This document shows, piece by piece, positions 53,301 through 61,202 of a stretch of DNA of 64,000 bases. A program made the position numbers and the translations under genes. Positions within the stretch are counted from its first letter, which is position 1. Every line of letters starts with the position of its first letter. Source of the stretch: JAEUKH01 sp964447205 (GTDB lineage: Bacteria; Myxococcota_A; Polyangia; Polyangiales; Ga0077539); contig CAYUSB010000023.1 in assembly GCA_964447205.1 (NCBI GenBank), positions 61,629 through 125,628 of the forward strand. Direction: 5' to 3'. The notes under the pieces are model-generated. The model was not told where the DNA came from, searched no databases, and saw only the letters and a program-made list of their open reading frames with translations.

Positions 53301-54060
53301 AGGAGATCTCGATGATGACCTCCAGGGTGGTGCGGCTCACGGCTCCGGCGTGGGTGCTCTCGGCCACGAAGGGTAAGATGTAACGTTGGCCGTTGAGGGC
53401 GAGGGTGAGGTCCCAGGTCATGATGCAGCCGCCGCTGATGGGCATCAGGGTGGGGCGGGCTCCGCCATTGGGCACCGAGGGAATCTGCGTGGAGAGGGCC
53501 GACTCCTGGGTGGTGGCGAAGCGGCAGGTGGTCGGGTCGAGGTCGGGGTCGAAGACCGGGATGAAGTACGTCCGGACCGCCCCGGCGGAGAGCGAGATGA
53601 TGGCCGGGGTGGTGGTCACCGGGCCCCCGGTGTTGCCGCCCGCGAGGGCCACGGTGGTCTCGACGCGGAAGCTGGCGCTTGAGTTTTGTGTGAGGCCGCT
53701 GATCCAACAGCAGCCGCTGAAGAAGACCGTGAAGGGCCCTGTGGTGTTGTAGGTCTTGGTGACCGTGAACTGGTGGACGGTGTAGCTCGTGCCCGCGACG
53801 TCCGTGCCGCTGCCGATGGAGGGGCCGGTCTGGCTGCCGCTGGTGGTGCCGTCTCCGTACTGGAGGTTGATGGCGTTGACCGCCCCGGTGCGCCAGGCGT
53901 GGGTGACCGTGAAGCGCACCGTACGGGGGGCCGTCTGGGGGTCGGGCACCGTCCACACGATGGTGCCGTAGCGGAAGTGGGACGCCTCCGCCCGGCTCGG
54001 CGCCAAGAATAAGAACAGCGCAGCTGCGATGGCCGCGAGCGCAGCAAATGGATTGCGCAA
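50341..54060 (-). CDS. large Cys-rich repeat protein with MYXO-CTERM tail
   Basis: 1239 aa. Signal peptide FAALAAIAAALFLFLAPSRAEA. Residues about 25-400 are beta-rich Ig/cadherin-like regions (TVRFTVTHAWRTGAVNA, FGTTQIVLINYRNPAG). One MopE-like motif ICDNVDNDCDGMTDEG follows. Then some 20 modules repeat the pattern TPxCxxxTxxCxxCxxxxxC. The end is GGGCGCRVGS, a helix and RRRRRAA, a classic MYXO-CTERM. The start is taken as TTG 54060 because GGAGGAGG lies five bases upstream and the signal peptide begins there; the ATG at 54174 has neither. Probably a large adhesin or matrix protein. Confidence 0.8.
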   Translation of the reverse strand: MRNPFAALAAIAAALFLFLAPSRAEASHFRYGTIVWTVPDPQTAPRTVRFTVTHAWRTGAVNAINLQYGDGTTSGSQTGPSIGSGTDVAGTSYTVHQFTVTKTYNTTGPFTVFFSGCCWISGLTQNSSASFRVETTVALAGGNTGGPVTTTPAIISLSAGAVRTYFIPVFDPDLDPTTCRFATTQESALSTQIPSVPNGGARPTLMPISGGCIMTWDLTLALNGQRYILPFVAESTHAGAVSRTTLEVIIEISSAAPPTCAGTGTFTVPVGSAFSHRVTGTNPTGGNLLMQVTNLPTGATMTPASGTTAPSPSSATFAWTPTMAFFGTTQIVLINYRNPAGLTGSCFLTIQVPQCNGFGQACSVGVGGCRRTGQTVCTGPGLSACNVTAGTPSPEICDNVDNDCDGMTDEGNANCSGMTPLCDSTLPRCVQCRNAGDCTSGTPVCDPTTRLCRACTADNECSGGTPACRTGVACVQCTSTNRTACTGQTSVCNTGTNRCVQCVSNTDCGGATPICNTTTNTCRPCAGDMDCGGSTPACATTGTNAGRCVQCSGTNTMACMGGTTVCNTTTNNCVGCTSNSNCGGTTPFCENNTCRPCRTNSECGGSTPACLVRTGACVQCTAGSTMACTGDTPQCNDPTNLCVRCLTSSHCPGEAPVCDRNECRRCMNDMDCGGDTPACNTTSGRCVQCTAMSAMACTGGTPVCNADSNRCVQCNTDTECSGTTPVCASNTCRACAGDMECAMRMGTGACAMSGACVQCTTANATACVSPTSVCNDPTNRCVQCNVNVECSGTTPVCDSSMCRACMNAGDCVGREGTLACATTGACVECTATDTTACTGERTVCDTAATRCVLCTPGQEGNATACATNMDGRACIVPTEGSRFCGCLADSDCGDATSGRVCDSETRRCVAGCAAGDGRNGCPMGLSCTTTTPGERGQCTMTCNRDSDCTMPGRTRCFRPTGEGAMPVCVECIDDSTCSGRTDGRTRCIGAANTCAQCAPSQPMACMGNMSGSACLNDGLCGCARDADCGGPNSGRVCDTMTRRCIAGCAAGEGRNGCPDGLSCTSDTEMVGMCSATCNRDADCRTPTPHCRGGSDNDGGASSMAQCVECISDTHCTGRPDGRTRCVNNTCAQCDPAMAMSCLGNTAGTLCTMGGVCGCRADDDCGPDQRCDVTANRCVMRPGMTDAGVDAGAAPRAGLEGGGCGCRVGSQAPSSSSGGAAVVSLLAGLALVARRRRRAA

Positions 54061-54065
54061 GGGAA

Positions 54066-54073
54066 CCTCCTCC
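54066..54073 (-). promoter_or_regulatory. strong ribosome binding site before a TTG start
   Basis: GGAGGAGG on the minus strand, five bases before the TTG at 54060. It decides the start of the Cys-rich MYXO-CTERM protein. Confidence 0.7.
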
Positions 54074-54311
54074 AGTGAAAACAGGGTGGGTGGGGGCGCC
54101 CCCCCACAGGGGGAGGGACCCGATGGGTCAACCTTCGCGCGATCTCGCCCCGAAGGAAAGACCCCGACGAGCAATTCCGCGGCCCCGGTGCCGCAGGGGT
54201 CGCCTCAATACTTGTGCCGCCCCGCGCGTTTCGGATACGGTGGCTGGCAACAGACTGGTGGGCCCGCTGGGGCGCCGACGCCACAGGCGCGGTCCTACCG
54301 ATGCACCCGAT

Positions 54312-54316
54312 GGAGG
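54312..54316 (+). promoter_or_regulatory. ribosome binding site before the GTG start of the OmpA-family gene
   Basis: GGAGG five bases before the GTG at 54322. It makes the ATGs at 54301 and 54310 less likely, since the site lies inside or after them. The 54061-54321 gap must also carry both divergent promoters. Confidence 0.6.
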
Positions 54317-54321
54317 ATTTT

Positions 54322-56286
54322 GTGCGTACGCGTCGCTCGCTCCCGTTGCTTGCCACGCTCGGCCTCGCCGCCGGGCTCGTGTCGCTCACCTCCGCCGCGG
54401 AGGCCCAGACGGCCGCGGGGTGGGCCCTCAACCGCTACGACCCGACCCCCGTGGGCGATGTCTTCTTCCTTGCGGAGCACCCGTGGACCAGCTCCACCCG
54501 CCGCGTGGCGGTGGGCCTCGGCCTCGACTTCGCCACCAACCCCCTCGTGCAGACCTCGACCTTCGCCGACGGGAGCGTCACGCGGACCAACATCATCTCG
54601 GGGATGCTCACAGGCCACGTCGGCCTCGCCTACTCGTTCGCCGACCGGGTGGGGCTCCACGCCTCGCTCCCGGTGTTGTTGTCCCAGTCGGGCACGGCCA
54701 GCGCCGTCTCCCCGGGGCTCGGCCCCTCGGGGAGCCTGGGCGTCGGCGACGTTCGGCTCGGGGCCCGGGTGCGGCTCCTGGGCCACGCCGACCGCGATGT
54801 CTTCTCCCTCCACCTGGGCTTCAACGCCTTCCTCCCGGTGGGCGACCAGCAGAGCTTTATGAGCGACGGCAAGGTCCGGCTCGAGCCGCGCCTCGTGGCC
54901 GCGGGCCGGGCGGGTCCCCTGCGATGGTCGTTTGGCGGCGGGTTCCTGATTCGGAGCGAGTTTGACGCCCTCAATGTTGGGGTCGGCAACGAGCTGCGGC
55001 TCACCGCGGCGGTAGGCTTCACGGCCCTCGACGATCGGCTCACCATCGGCCCCGAGGCCTACGTGGTCACGGCCATCCGCGACCTGCCCACCCAGGCCGG
55101 GGGCGGATCCGCGGCCTTCGCCGACGCCCACTGGGGCGGCGAGGCTCTCCTCGGGGCCCACTACAGCGTGGCCGACACCATCCTCCTCGGGCTCGGCGGA
55201 GGGATCGGGTTTCAGCCCGGCTACGGAGTCCCCGCGGCCCGCGGGATCTTCACGGTGGCCTACGCCCCGGTCACCCGCCCGCCTCCCGCCCCCGTCGACA
55301 CTGACGGCGACGGGGTCTTCGACCCCGACGACGTGTGTCCCACCGTGCCCCAGGGCTCGACCCCCGACCCGAACCGCCGCGGCTGTCCCCTCGAAGACCG
55401 CGACGGCGATGGGGTCTCCGACTCCGAAGACCAGTGCCCGGACGTCCCGCAGGGCCCGACCCCCGACCCGAGCCGCCGCGGGTGCCCCGCCTCCGACCGC
55501 GACAACGACGGGGTCCTCGACGCCGCCGACCAGTGCCCCGACACCCCCCAGGGCGATCACCCCGACCCCGCCCGGGCGGGGTGCCCCCTCGCCGACACCG
55601 ACGGCGACGGGGTGTACGACAACGAAGACCAGTGCGTCGACGTGCCCGCGGGCCCGCGTCCCAGCACCGTCCGCCGCGGGTGCCCCGCTCCCGACGCCGA
55701 CCGCGACGGGATCATCGACACCCCCGAGGGGCCCGACATGTGCCCCGACCGCCCTGAGACCTTCAACAACATCGACGACGAGGACGGCTGCCCCGACGGC
55801 GACTCCCTGGCCCAGCAGGAAGGCCTGCAGATCCGCATCCTCCAGCAGGTCAACTTCCGCACCGACAGCGACGAGATCGTCGGCGCCACCAGCTTCCGGG
55901 TGCTCAACTCGGTCATCTCGGTGCTGCGGGCCATGACCAACATCCTGCACATCGACGTGCAGGGTCACACCGACGACCGCGGGGCCGCCGACCACAACCG
56001 CGAGCTGTCCCAGCGCCGGGCCGCCTCGGTGGTGCGCTACCTCACCGAGCACGGGATCGACGGGGGGCGCCTCGCGGCCCACGGGTTTGGCCCCGATTGC
56101 CCCATCCAGGCGGGCACCTCCCGCGCGGCCCGGGCGGCCAACCGCCGGGTGCAGTTTGTAATCGTGTCGGAGACCACCCCCGAGGGCCGCTGCGTCGGGG
56201 CCACGGGCGAGGCCGCCGCGGGCGTGCAGGTCCAGGCCGCCACCGCCCCGGCCCAGGCTGCCCCCCGGCGCCACCGTCGTCGTTAG
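54322..56286 (+). CDS. OmpA-family outer-membrane protein with TSP3 repeats
   Basis: 654 aa. Signal peptide LLATLGLAAGLVSLTSAAEA cleaved before QTAAGW. Residues 30-310 form a beta-barrel. About 320-500 are five thrombospondin type 3 repeats (DTDGDGVFDPDDVCPTVP, DRDGDGVSDSEDQCPDVP and so on) that bind calcium. About 515-610 is an OmpA peptidoglycan-binding domain: VNFRTDSDEIVG, HIDVQGHTDDRGAADHNREL, SQRRAASVVRYL and NRRVQFVIV. It links the outer membrane to peptidoglycan. Convergent with the gene at 56456; the gap is filled by an inverted-repeat element. Confidence 0.9.
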   Translation: MRTRRSLPLLATLGLAAGLVSLTSAAEAQTAAGWALNRYDPTPVGDVFFLAEHPWTSSTRRVAVGLGLDFATNPLVQTSTFADGSVTRTNIISGMLTGHVGLAYSFADRVGLHASLPVLLSQSGTASAVSPGLGPSGSLGVGDVRLGARVRLLGHADRDVFSLHLGFNAFLPVGDQQSFMSDGKVRLEPRLVAAGRAGPLRWSFGGGFLIRSEFDALNVGVGNELRLTAAVGFTALDDRLTIGPEAYVVTAIRDLPTQAGGGSAAFADAHWGGEALLGAHYSVADTILLGLGGGIGFQPGYGVPAARGIFTVAYAPVTRPPPAPVDTDGDGVFDPDDVCPTVPQGSTPDPNRRGCPLEDRDGDGVSDSEDQCPDVPQGPTPDPSRRGCPASDRDNDGVLDAADQCPDTPQGDHPDPARAGCPLADTDGDGVYDNEDQCVDVPAGPRPSTVRRGCPAPDADRDGIIDTPEGPDMCPDRPETFNNIDDEDGCPDGDSLAQQEGLQIRILQQVNFRTDSDEIVGATSFRVLNSVISVLRAMTNILHIDVQGHTDDRGAADHNRELSQRRAASVVRYLTEHGIDGGRLAAHGFGPDCPIQAGTSRAARAANRRVQFVIVSETTPEGRCVGATGEAAAGVQVQAATAPAQAAPRRHRRR

Positions 56287-56292
56287 GACGGC

Positions 56293-56458
56293 CTCAGAGT
56301 CTGTAGAACCATTGTCGGATCGAGGTGGTGGCGGGAGGCCCGAGCGAGGCAAGGAGATGCACTGAAAGCGCACTGAATGTGCGGTGAAGTGCGTCGACGC
56401 CGCATCGCGACGGGCATCGCGCCGCCACCGACGGGAGACATTGTTCTACAGACGCTCA
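56293..56458. repeat. inverted-repeat element filling a convergent gap
   Basis: The left end ctcagagtctgtagaac (56293-56309) and right end gttctacagacgctcag (56442-56458) are near-perfect reverse complements, and the match weakens inward (accattgtc against acattg). Internal gcactgaa units repeat. The right end contains the stop codon of the minus-strand gene. Either a ~166-bp miniature element or a large bidirectional terminator. Confidence 0.7.
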
Positions 56459-57028
56459 GTACCGCAGGGCCTTCGCCGCGCCGTCGGTGAGGGCTCGCAG
56501 GGCCTCGTCGAGGGCCCGCTTCACCCCCTCCGTCGGCGTGCGCTTCCCCCCGCGTACACACCACCGCCCCTGGGCGTCGAGCCCCACCCCCGCGGTCTCG
56601 GCGATCCACTGGCGGGCCTCGGGGTGCTCGGCCCCGAGGTAGGCCCCGAGGGCGTCGCGTCGGCCCGTGTCGGTGTCTCCGCGCTCGATGCCCGGGGCCC
56701 CGCGGTACGGGCTCGGGGCCTCCGTCCGGACCGTGCCGTCCCATCCGAGGTCGAGGCGCTCGAGGGTGACCCCGGCCTCGTCGCTCAGGGCCGCGGACAG
56801 GGCGGCCACCAGGGCCTCGCGGCCGCCGGGTGACCGGCAGAGGGCCCCGAGGAGGGCGGCGTCGACCCGGAGGGACACGGGGTGGGCCGCCACGGGGCCG
56901 TACGAGCTGTCCCAATGGTGGGTGGAGGGCAGGAGGGTCAGGGTGGCCCGGGGGAGGGCCTCCCGGGCCAGGGGGTGGCCGTGCGGGCCGAGGTGGGTCA
57001 GGGCCTGGGTGGCGAGGGCGGCGAGCAT
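56456..57028 (-). CDS. hypothetical protein downstream of a slipin
   Basis: 190 aa, soluble, no recognised domain. It reads MLAALATQALTHLGPHGHPL, DALGAYLGAEHPEARQWIAE and ends ALRALTDGAAKALRY. It follows the slipin gene by 29 bp on the same strand, so the two are likely co-transcribed. Its stop codon lies in the right arm of the inverted-repeat element. Confidence 0.55.
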   Translation of the reverse strand: MLAALATQALTHLGPHGHPLAREALPRATLTLLPSTHHWDSSYGPVAAHPVSLRVDAALLGALCRSPGGREALVAALSAALSDEAGVTLERLDLGWDGTVRTEAPSPYRGAPGIERGDTDTGRRDALGAYLGAEHPEARQWIAETAGVGLDAQGRWCVRGGKRTPTEGVKRALDEALRALTDGAAKALRY

Positions 57029-57057
57029 GGACGGTCTCGTCCCTCCATGACAGAGGG

Positions 57058-57981
57058 TCAGCCCTTGCGCTCGTGGGCGGCGATGCCCCCGGTGGGGTAC
57101 CCCTCGGTGCGGGCCACCTCGGCGGGCTGGGTCCCCATGGGCTGGGCCCCCGCGGGGTGGCCCCCCGCGTCCATCCGAACCCCCGTACGCCCGTCGCCCT
57201 CCATGGCCAGGGCCATGGCCAGGGCCCGCTTGTCGCCGTCGCCCGCTTGCGGGGGCCGGGCGAGGTCGAAGACCACCTTGGTGACCCCGTGGCCCGAGAT
57301 GTTCTGCAGGGCCTCGAGGCGCCGGAGCTCCATGGCCCCGGGTGAGTCGGCGAGGATGCGGGCGGCCTCGGCGAAATTCTTCGCGCTCTCGACGTCGGCC
57401 TGGGACTTGATGATGACGTACTGCCGGTCGCGCTCGGCGATGGCCTTGCGGGCGATCACCTCGCGCATCTCGGGCGGGAGCTGGATGTCCTGCAGGGCGA
57501 TGGTCTCGACGTGGAGCCCCCAGTGGGCCACAAACTGCTCGACCTGGGTGCGCACCTTGGCGGCGATCTCCTCGCGGTGGGCCAGGACATCGTCGAGGAG
57601 GGTCTCGCCCACGATGTCACGGAGCACCACCTTCGCGCGGTCTTTGATCGCCAGCTCGTAGTTCTCCAGGTTGAGGATGGCCTTCTCGGGGTCGACCACG
57701 CGGTAGTACACGACGGCGTCGATCACGGCCGTGACGTTGTCGGCCGTGATGACCATCTGCTGGGGCAGGTCGCGGTTGCGCACCCGGGTGTCGGCCTTCA
57801 CCAGCGACTGGAAGAAGGGCAAGACGAGGGCGATCCCCGGCTCGACCCGCCCCGAAAACTTCCCCAGGGTGAACCGCAGGGCCACCTCCCACTGATCGAC
57901 CTGCCGCAGCGAGCGCAGCACGAGGGACAACAGCACCACCAGCACCGGCAGCAACAACACAAACGTTTGACCGTCACCCAT
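57058..57981 (-). CDS. SPFH/band 7 protein, slipin-like
   Basis: 307 aa. An N-terminal membrane helix (TFVLLLPVLVVLLSLVL) is followed by the SPFH domain: SLRQVDQWEVALRFTLGKFS, GRVEPGIALVLPFFQ, QQMVITADNVTAVIDAVVYY, RVVDPEKAILNLENY and GETLLDDVLAHREEIAAKV. A coiled-coil (EMREVIARKAIAERDRQYV) and a Gly/Pro-rich tail end it. Slipins scaffold membrane microdomains and are often paired with NfeD proteases, which is not the case here. GAGGAGG lies five bases before ATG 57981. Confidence 0.88.
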   Translation of the reverse strand: MGDGQTFVLLLPVLVVLLSLVLRSLRQVDQWEVALRFTLGKFSGRVEPGIALVLPFFQSLVKADTRVRNRDLPQQMVITADNVTAVIDAVVYYRVVDPEKAILNLENYELAIKDRAKVVLRDIVGETLLDDVLAHREEIAAKVRTQVEQFVAHWGLHVETIALQDIQLPPEMREVIARKAIAERDRQYVIIKSQADVESAKNFAEAARILADSPGAMELRRLEALQNISGHGVTKVVFDLARPPQAGDGDKRALAMALAMEGDGRTGVRMDAGGHPAGAQPMGTQPAEVARTEGYPTGGIAAHERKG

Positions 57982-58124
57982 CGCGCCCTCCTCTGTGGGG
58001 CCCCACACTAACCACAAGGACCCTGGTCGTGCACGCCCCATAGGGGCCAATCCAGGGCCCCGGTACGTTTGGCCGGTCCCCGGTCCCTCGACGCGGGGCC
58101 TCGATGCCGCTAGCGTGGCGGGCC

Positions 58125-59420
58125 ATGCGCGCCCCCAACTCCGCCGACGTATCGAGCGCCCCGACCCTCCTCGCCGAGGCGGGGGCCGCCCGGGTCGACC
58201 CGCCGCGCGGGGGAGAGGGGACGACGGGGGAGGCCGACACGATGGTCCCGCCCGATGAGGGGGAGACGACCCTGGGGACACGGGGCGGCCATCGTTCGAC
58301 GGTGCTCCCGCGGCTGGAGCGGGTGGGCGACGGCTCGCGGCTCGTGACCGACAGCCGGCTGCGCTTCGAGGAGCTTGGGGTCCTCGGGCGCGGAGGGGTC
58401 GGGGAGGTGGTCCTCGCCCAGGACAATGACATCGAGCGCCCCGTGGCGGTCAAGCGCCTCCTGCCCGAGCTCCAGCGCCCGGCCATGGTGGGCCGCTTCG
58501 TCGAGGAGATCCGCACCCTCGGCCGGCTCGATCACCCCAACATCGTGCCCATCCACGACGTGGGGACCGACGCCGACGGGCGGTACTACTACGTGATGAA
58601 GTTTGTCGAGGGCGAGACCCTCGAGGACATCATCGCCCGGCTCGCCGCGGGCGACCCCGACTACCATCGTCGGTACACCATCGAGCGCCGGGTGAGCCTC
58701 TTCCAGAGCATCCTGCGGGCCGTGCAGTACGCCCACGCCCAGGGGGTGATCCACCGCGACCTCAAGCCCGCCAACGTGATGGTGGGCCGCTTCGGCGAGG
58801 TGATGCTCATGGACTGGGGCCTCGCCCGCAGGCTCCGCGACGACACCCAGGTGCTCCTGGAGGGGGAGCTCGGCCGGGCCTCGCAGAGCCCCGCCTCCCC
58901 CAAGCTCCGCACGATGGTCGGGGCCATCCTGGGGACCCCCGCGTACATGGCCCCGGAGCAGGCCCGGGGCGACACGGAGGCCATCGACGAGCGGGCCGAC
59001 ATCTACGCCCTCAGCGTGATGTTTCACGAGCTCCTGACCCACCGGCACTACCTCGCCGATCTGCAGAGCGTGGCCGAGACCCTGGCCGCGGTGCAGAGCC
59101 GGGAGATGCCCGACGCCCGGGCGGCCCGGTCGCCGTACCAGGGGCCGGTCCCGGCGGAGTACGGGTGGTTCATCGTGCAGGGGACGGCGAAGGCGCCGGC
59201 CGCCCGGTACCGCAGCGTGACCGAGATGATCGACCGGCTGCAGGCCATCGCCGAGGGCAAGATGCCCGTGCAGTGCATGCACACCCTGATGAAGCGGATG
59301 AGCTGCGAGATGGCCCACGGGGTCGACCGCAACGCCCCGGCGGTGATGTTGGGGTCGATGGGGGTGCTCGGGGCGGCGGGGTTTGGGGTCGCGGCCCTGG
59401 TCTGGGGTCTTATTCGCTGA
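58125..59420 (+). CDS. eukaryote-like Ser/Thr protein kinase with C-terminal membrane helix
   Basis: 431 aa. Kinase motifs: LGRGGVGEVVLA (P-loop), PVAVKRLLPEL (Lys), GVIHRDLKPANVMVG (catalytic loop), LMDWGLARRL (DWG replacing DFG, frequent in bacterial kinases) and TPAYMAPEQARGD (APE). The C-terminus has one membrane helix (AVMLGSMGVLGAAGFGVAAL) and no sensory domain beyond it. The N-terminal 75 residues are low complexity. ATG 58125 is preferred over 58104 but neither has a good site. Its last 11 bases overlap the convergent phosphofructokinase gene. Confidence 0.9.
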   Translation: MRAPNSADVSSAPTLLAEAGAARVDPPRGGEGTTGEADTMVPPDEGETTLGTRGGHRSTVLPRLERVGDGSRLVTDSRLRFEELGVLGRGGVGEVVLAQDNDIERPVAVKRLLPELQRPAMVGRFVEEIRTLGRLDHPNIVPIHDVGTDADGRYYYVMKFVEGETLEDIIARLAAGDPDYHRRYTIERRVSLFQSILRAVQYAHAQGVIHRDLKPANVMVGRFGEVMLMDWGLARRLRDDTQVLLEGELGRASQSPASPKLRTMVGAILGTPAYMAPEQARGDTEAIDERADIYALSVMFHELLTHRHYLADLQSVAETLAAVQSREMPDARAARSPYQGPVPAEYGWFIVQGTAKAPAARYRSVTEMIDRLQAIAEGKMPVQCMHTLMKRMSCEMAHGVDRNAPAVMLGSMGVLGAAGFGVAALVWGLIR

Positions 59421-60735
59421 TGGGGACCGCGGGGGCGGCGGGGGGCGGGGGCATCCGCGAGACCATGCTCATCGGGGCGGCCTCGCGGGCCACGAGGTAG
59501 GCGTACTTGGCCACAAACTCCTCGGGGGGCATGCAGATCATCGAGGACAGCCGGGCGCACTGCATCGGGTCGTCGAAGTCCTCGCGCTTGAGCCGCACCA
59601 TGTACGACCGGGCGATACGGTACCGGTCGGAGTCGATGTCGACGAGGCGCACCCGGGCCTTGCCCGACTTCATGTCGATCAGCTGGTCGAAGGGCACCGG
59701 CTTGAACCTCCCCCCCTGGATCGACACCATGGCCCCCGTGCCCCCCTCGATGACGTAGCGGGCGGCGCAGTACCCGAGGTCGCGGGTGTACTCGATGTCC
59801 GAGGGGATGGGGTCGGTGCAGCGGAGCTCGTAGCCGATGTTCTTCGAGACGATGGTCTGCTTGAGGCCGCGGGCCTTGAGCTGAGAGATGACGGCTTGCT
59901 TGAGGGCGTCGCCGAAGTCGATCTCCGAGAAGCGGAGGTTGCCGTGGACGTCCCGCTCGCTGCGGTTGATGAGGGCCAGGTCGTCGGGGTGGAGCTTCTC
60001 CAGGAGCCCCTCGGCGAGGATGGCCACCCCGTCGGAGCGCTCGTACGAGAGGCGCTTGACCACGGCCCCGGCGAGGGTGTCGACGAGCTCGGAGAAGCGC
60101 ACGTGGCCTTCGCCGAACTCCTCAGGGATGAGGGTGATGGTGGCCCCGGCGGCCTTGCCGATGCCGAGGGCGAGGTGGCCGGCCTTGCGGCCCTGGGTGA
60201 CCACGAAGTACCAGCGGTGCGTGGTCTTGGCGTCGGTCATCAGGTTCTTGATGATCTCGACCCCGTGGTGACGGGCCGTGGCGTAGCCGAAGGTGTCGAC
60301 CTCGGGGGGGAGGTTGATGTCGTTGTCGATGGTCTTCGGGACGTGGACCACCCGGAGCTGGCCGTGGGCCTTCTCCGCGAGCTTGTGGGCCGCGTAGGCC
60401 GTCCCGTCGCCGCCGATGGTGATGAGCTTGTCGACGTTGAGCCGCAGGAGCGACAGGAGGGTGGTGTCGAGGGTCTTGGCGTCGCGGTTGAGGTTGGCCC
60501 GGGAGATGCCGATGTGAGACCCGCCGCGGAAGTGAATCCGCGACACGTCCTCGATCTTCAGCTCCTGCACGTGGCTGATGTCCCCGTCCATGATGTACCG
60601 AAACCCGTCCTGGACCCCGAGGACGGACACCCCGAGCAGATTGGCCCGGATGGTGGCCGCGGCGATCACGCTGTTGAGCCCGGGGGCGGGGCCGCCCGCG
60701 CAGAGAATGGCCATGCGCCTAGCAGGAAGTGTCAT
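59410..60735 (-). CDS. 6-phosphofructokinase
   Basis: 441 aa. Phosphorylates fructose 6-phosphate in glycolysis. Motifs: AILCAGGPAPGLNSVIAA, TIGGDGTAYAA, HVPKTIDNDINLP (catalytic TIDND) and VTQGRKAGHLALGIGKA. By E. coli numbering the phosphoryl-donor positions read Gly104 (GGDG) and Lys124 (PKTIDND). Gly104 points to ATP and Lys124 to pyrophosphate, so the donor is undecided. ATG 60735 gives MTLPARRMAILC; the ATG at 60714 (MAILCAGG) is an equally possible start. Divergent from the lipoprotein gene at 60801. Confidence 0.9.
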   Translation of the reverse strand: MTLPARRMAILCAGGPAPGLNSVIAAATIRANLLGVSVLGVQDGFRYIMDGDISHVQELKIEDVSRIHFRGGSHIGISRANLNRDAKTLDTTLLSLLRLNVDKLITIGGDGTAYAAHKLAEKAHGQLRVVHVPKTIDNDINLPPEVDTFGYATARHHGVEIIKNLMTDAKTTHRWYFVVTQGRKAGHLALGIGKAAGATITLIPEEFGEGHVRFSELVDTLAGAVVKRLSYERSDGVAILAEGLLEKLHPDDLALINRSERDVHGNLRFSEIDFGDALKQAVISQLKARGLKQTIVSKNIGYELRCTDPIPSDIEYTRDLGYCAARYVIEGGTGAMVSIQGGRFKPVPFDQLIDMKSGKARVRLVDIDSDRYRIARSYMVRLKREDFDDPMQCARLSSMICMPPEEFVAKYAYLVAREAAPMSMVSRMPPPPAAPAVPISE

Positions 60736-60800
60736 CGCGGAGGTGCTCTCTCTCTGCCCGATGTGCGTCGGGCGCTGGACAGGGTGCCAGAATTGCGACG

Positions 60801-61202
60801 ATGCTTGCGAGCGCGATGTGTACCTCGTCCAGTCTCGGTCGGTCGGTCGTTGGTGTGGCGGCGATGGCCCTCGGGCTTCTGGCCCTCGGGGCCGCGGGCT
60901 GCGACCGGGGGGCCCCGTACGGCGCCTGCGGTCGCGACCTGCCTTGCGGGTCGGACGCCCCCCTGTGCTTGTCGAGCACGACCGCCACCCGCAACACGGT
61001 GCAGTTCTGCTCGCAGCGCTGCACGGCCCCGGCCGCGTTGTCGACCGAGTGCCCCGGCAGCGGGGCCTGCGTCCGGCTCAACGGCGGCGACCCGGTCTGC
61101 ATGGGCCGCTGCGCCTCGGACGCCGAGTGCGACTTCCCCGGGTCCCTCTGCGCGGCCCTGCCAGAATCCCTGGGGCAGCGCGTCTGCACCGCCCGCCCAT
61201 GA
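60801..61202 (+). CDS. small Cys-rich lipoprotein
   Basis: 133 aa. Signal peptide VVGVAAMALGLLALGAAGC with lipobox GAAGC. The mature part has about a dozen cysteines in CGRDLPCGSDAPLC, FCSQRCTAP and CASDAECDFPGSLC arrangements, similar to myxobacterial secreted Cys-rich modules. Function unknown. Its TGA overlaps the ATG of the next gene as ATGA, so they are translationally coupled. The ATG at 60816 is an alternative start. Confidence 0.7.
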   Translation: MLASAMCTSSSLGRSVVGVAAMALGLLALGAAGCDRGAPYGACGRDLPCGSDAPLCLSSTTATRNTVQFCSQRCTAPAALSTECPGSGACVRLNGGDPVCMGRCASDAECDFPGSLCAALPESLGQRVCTARP

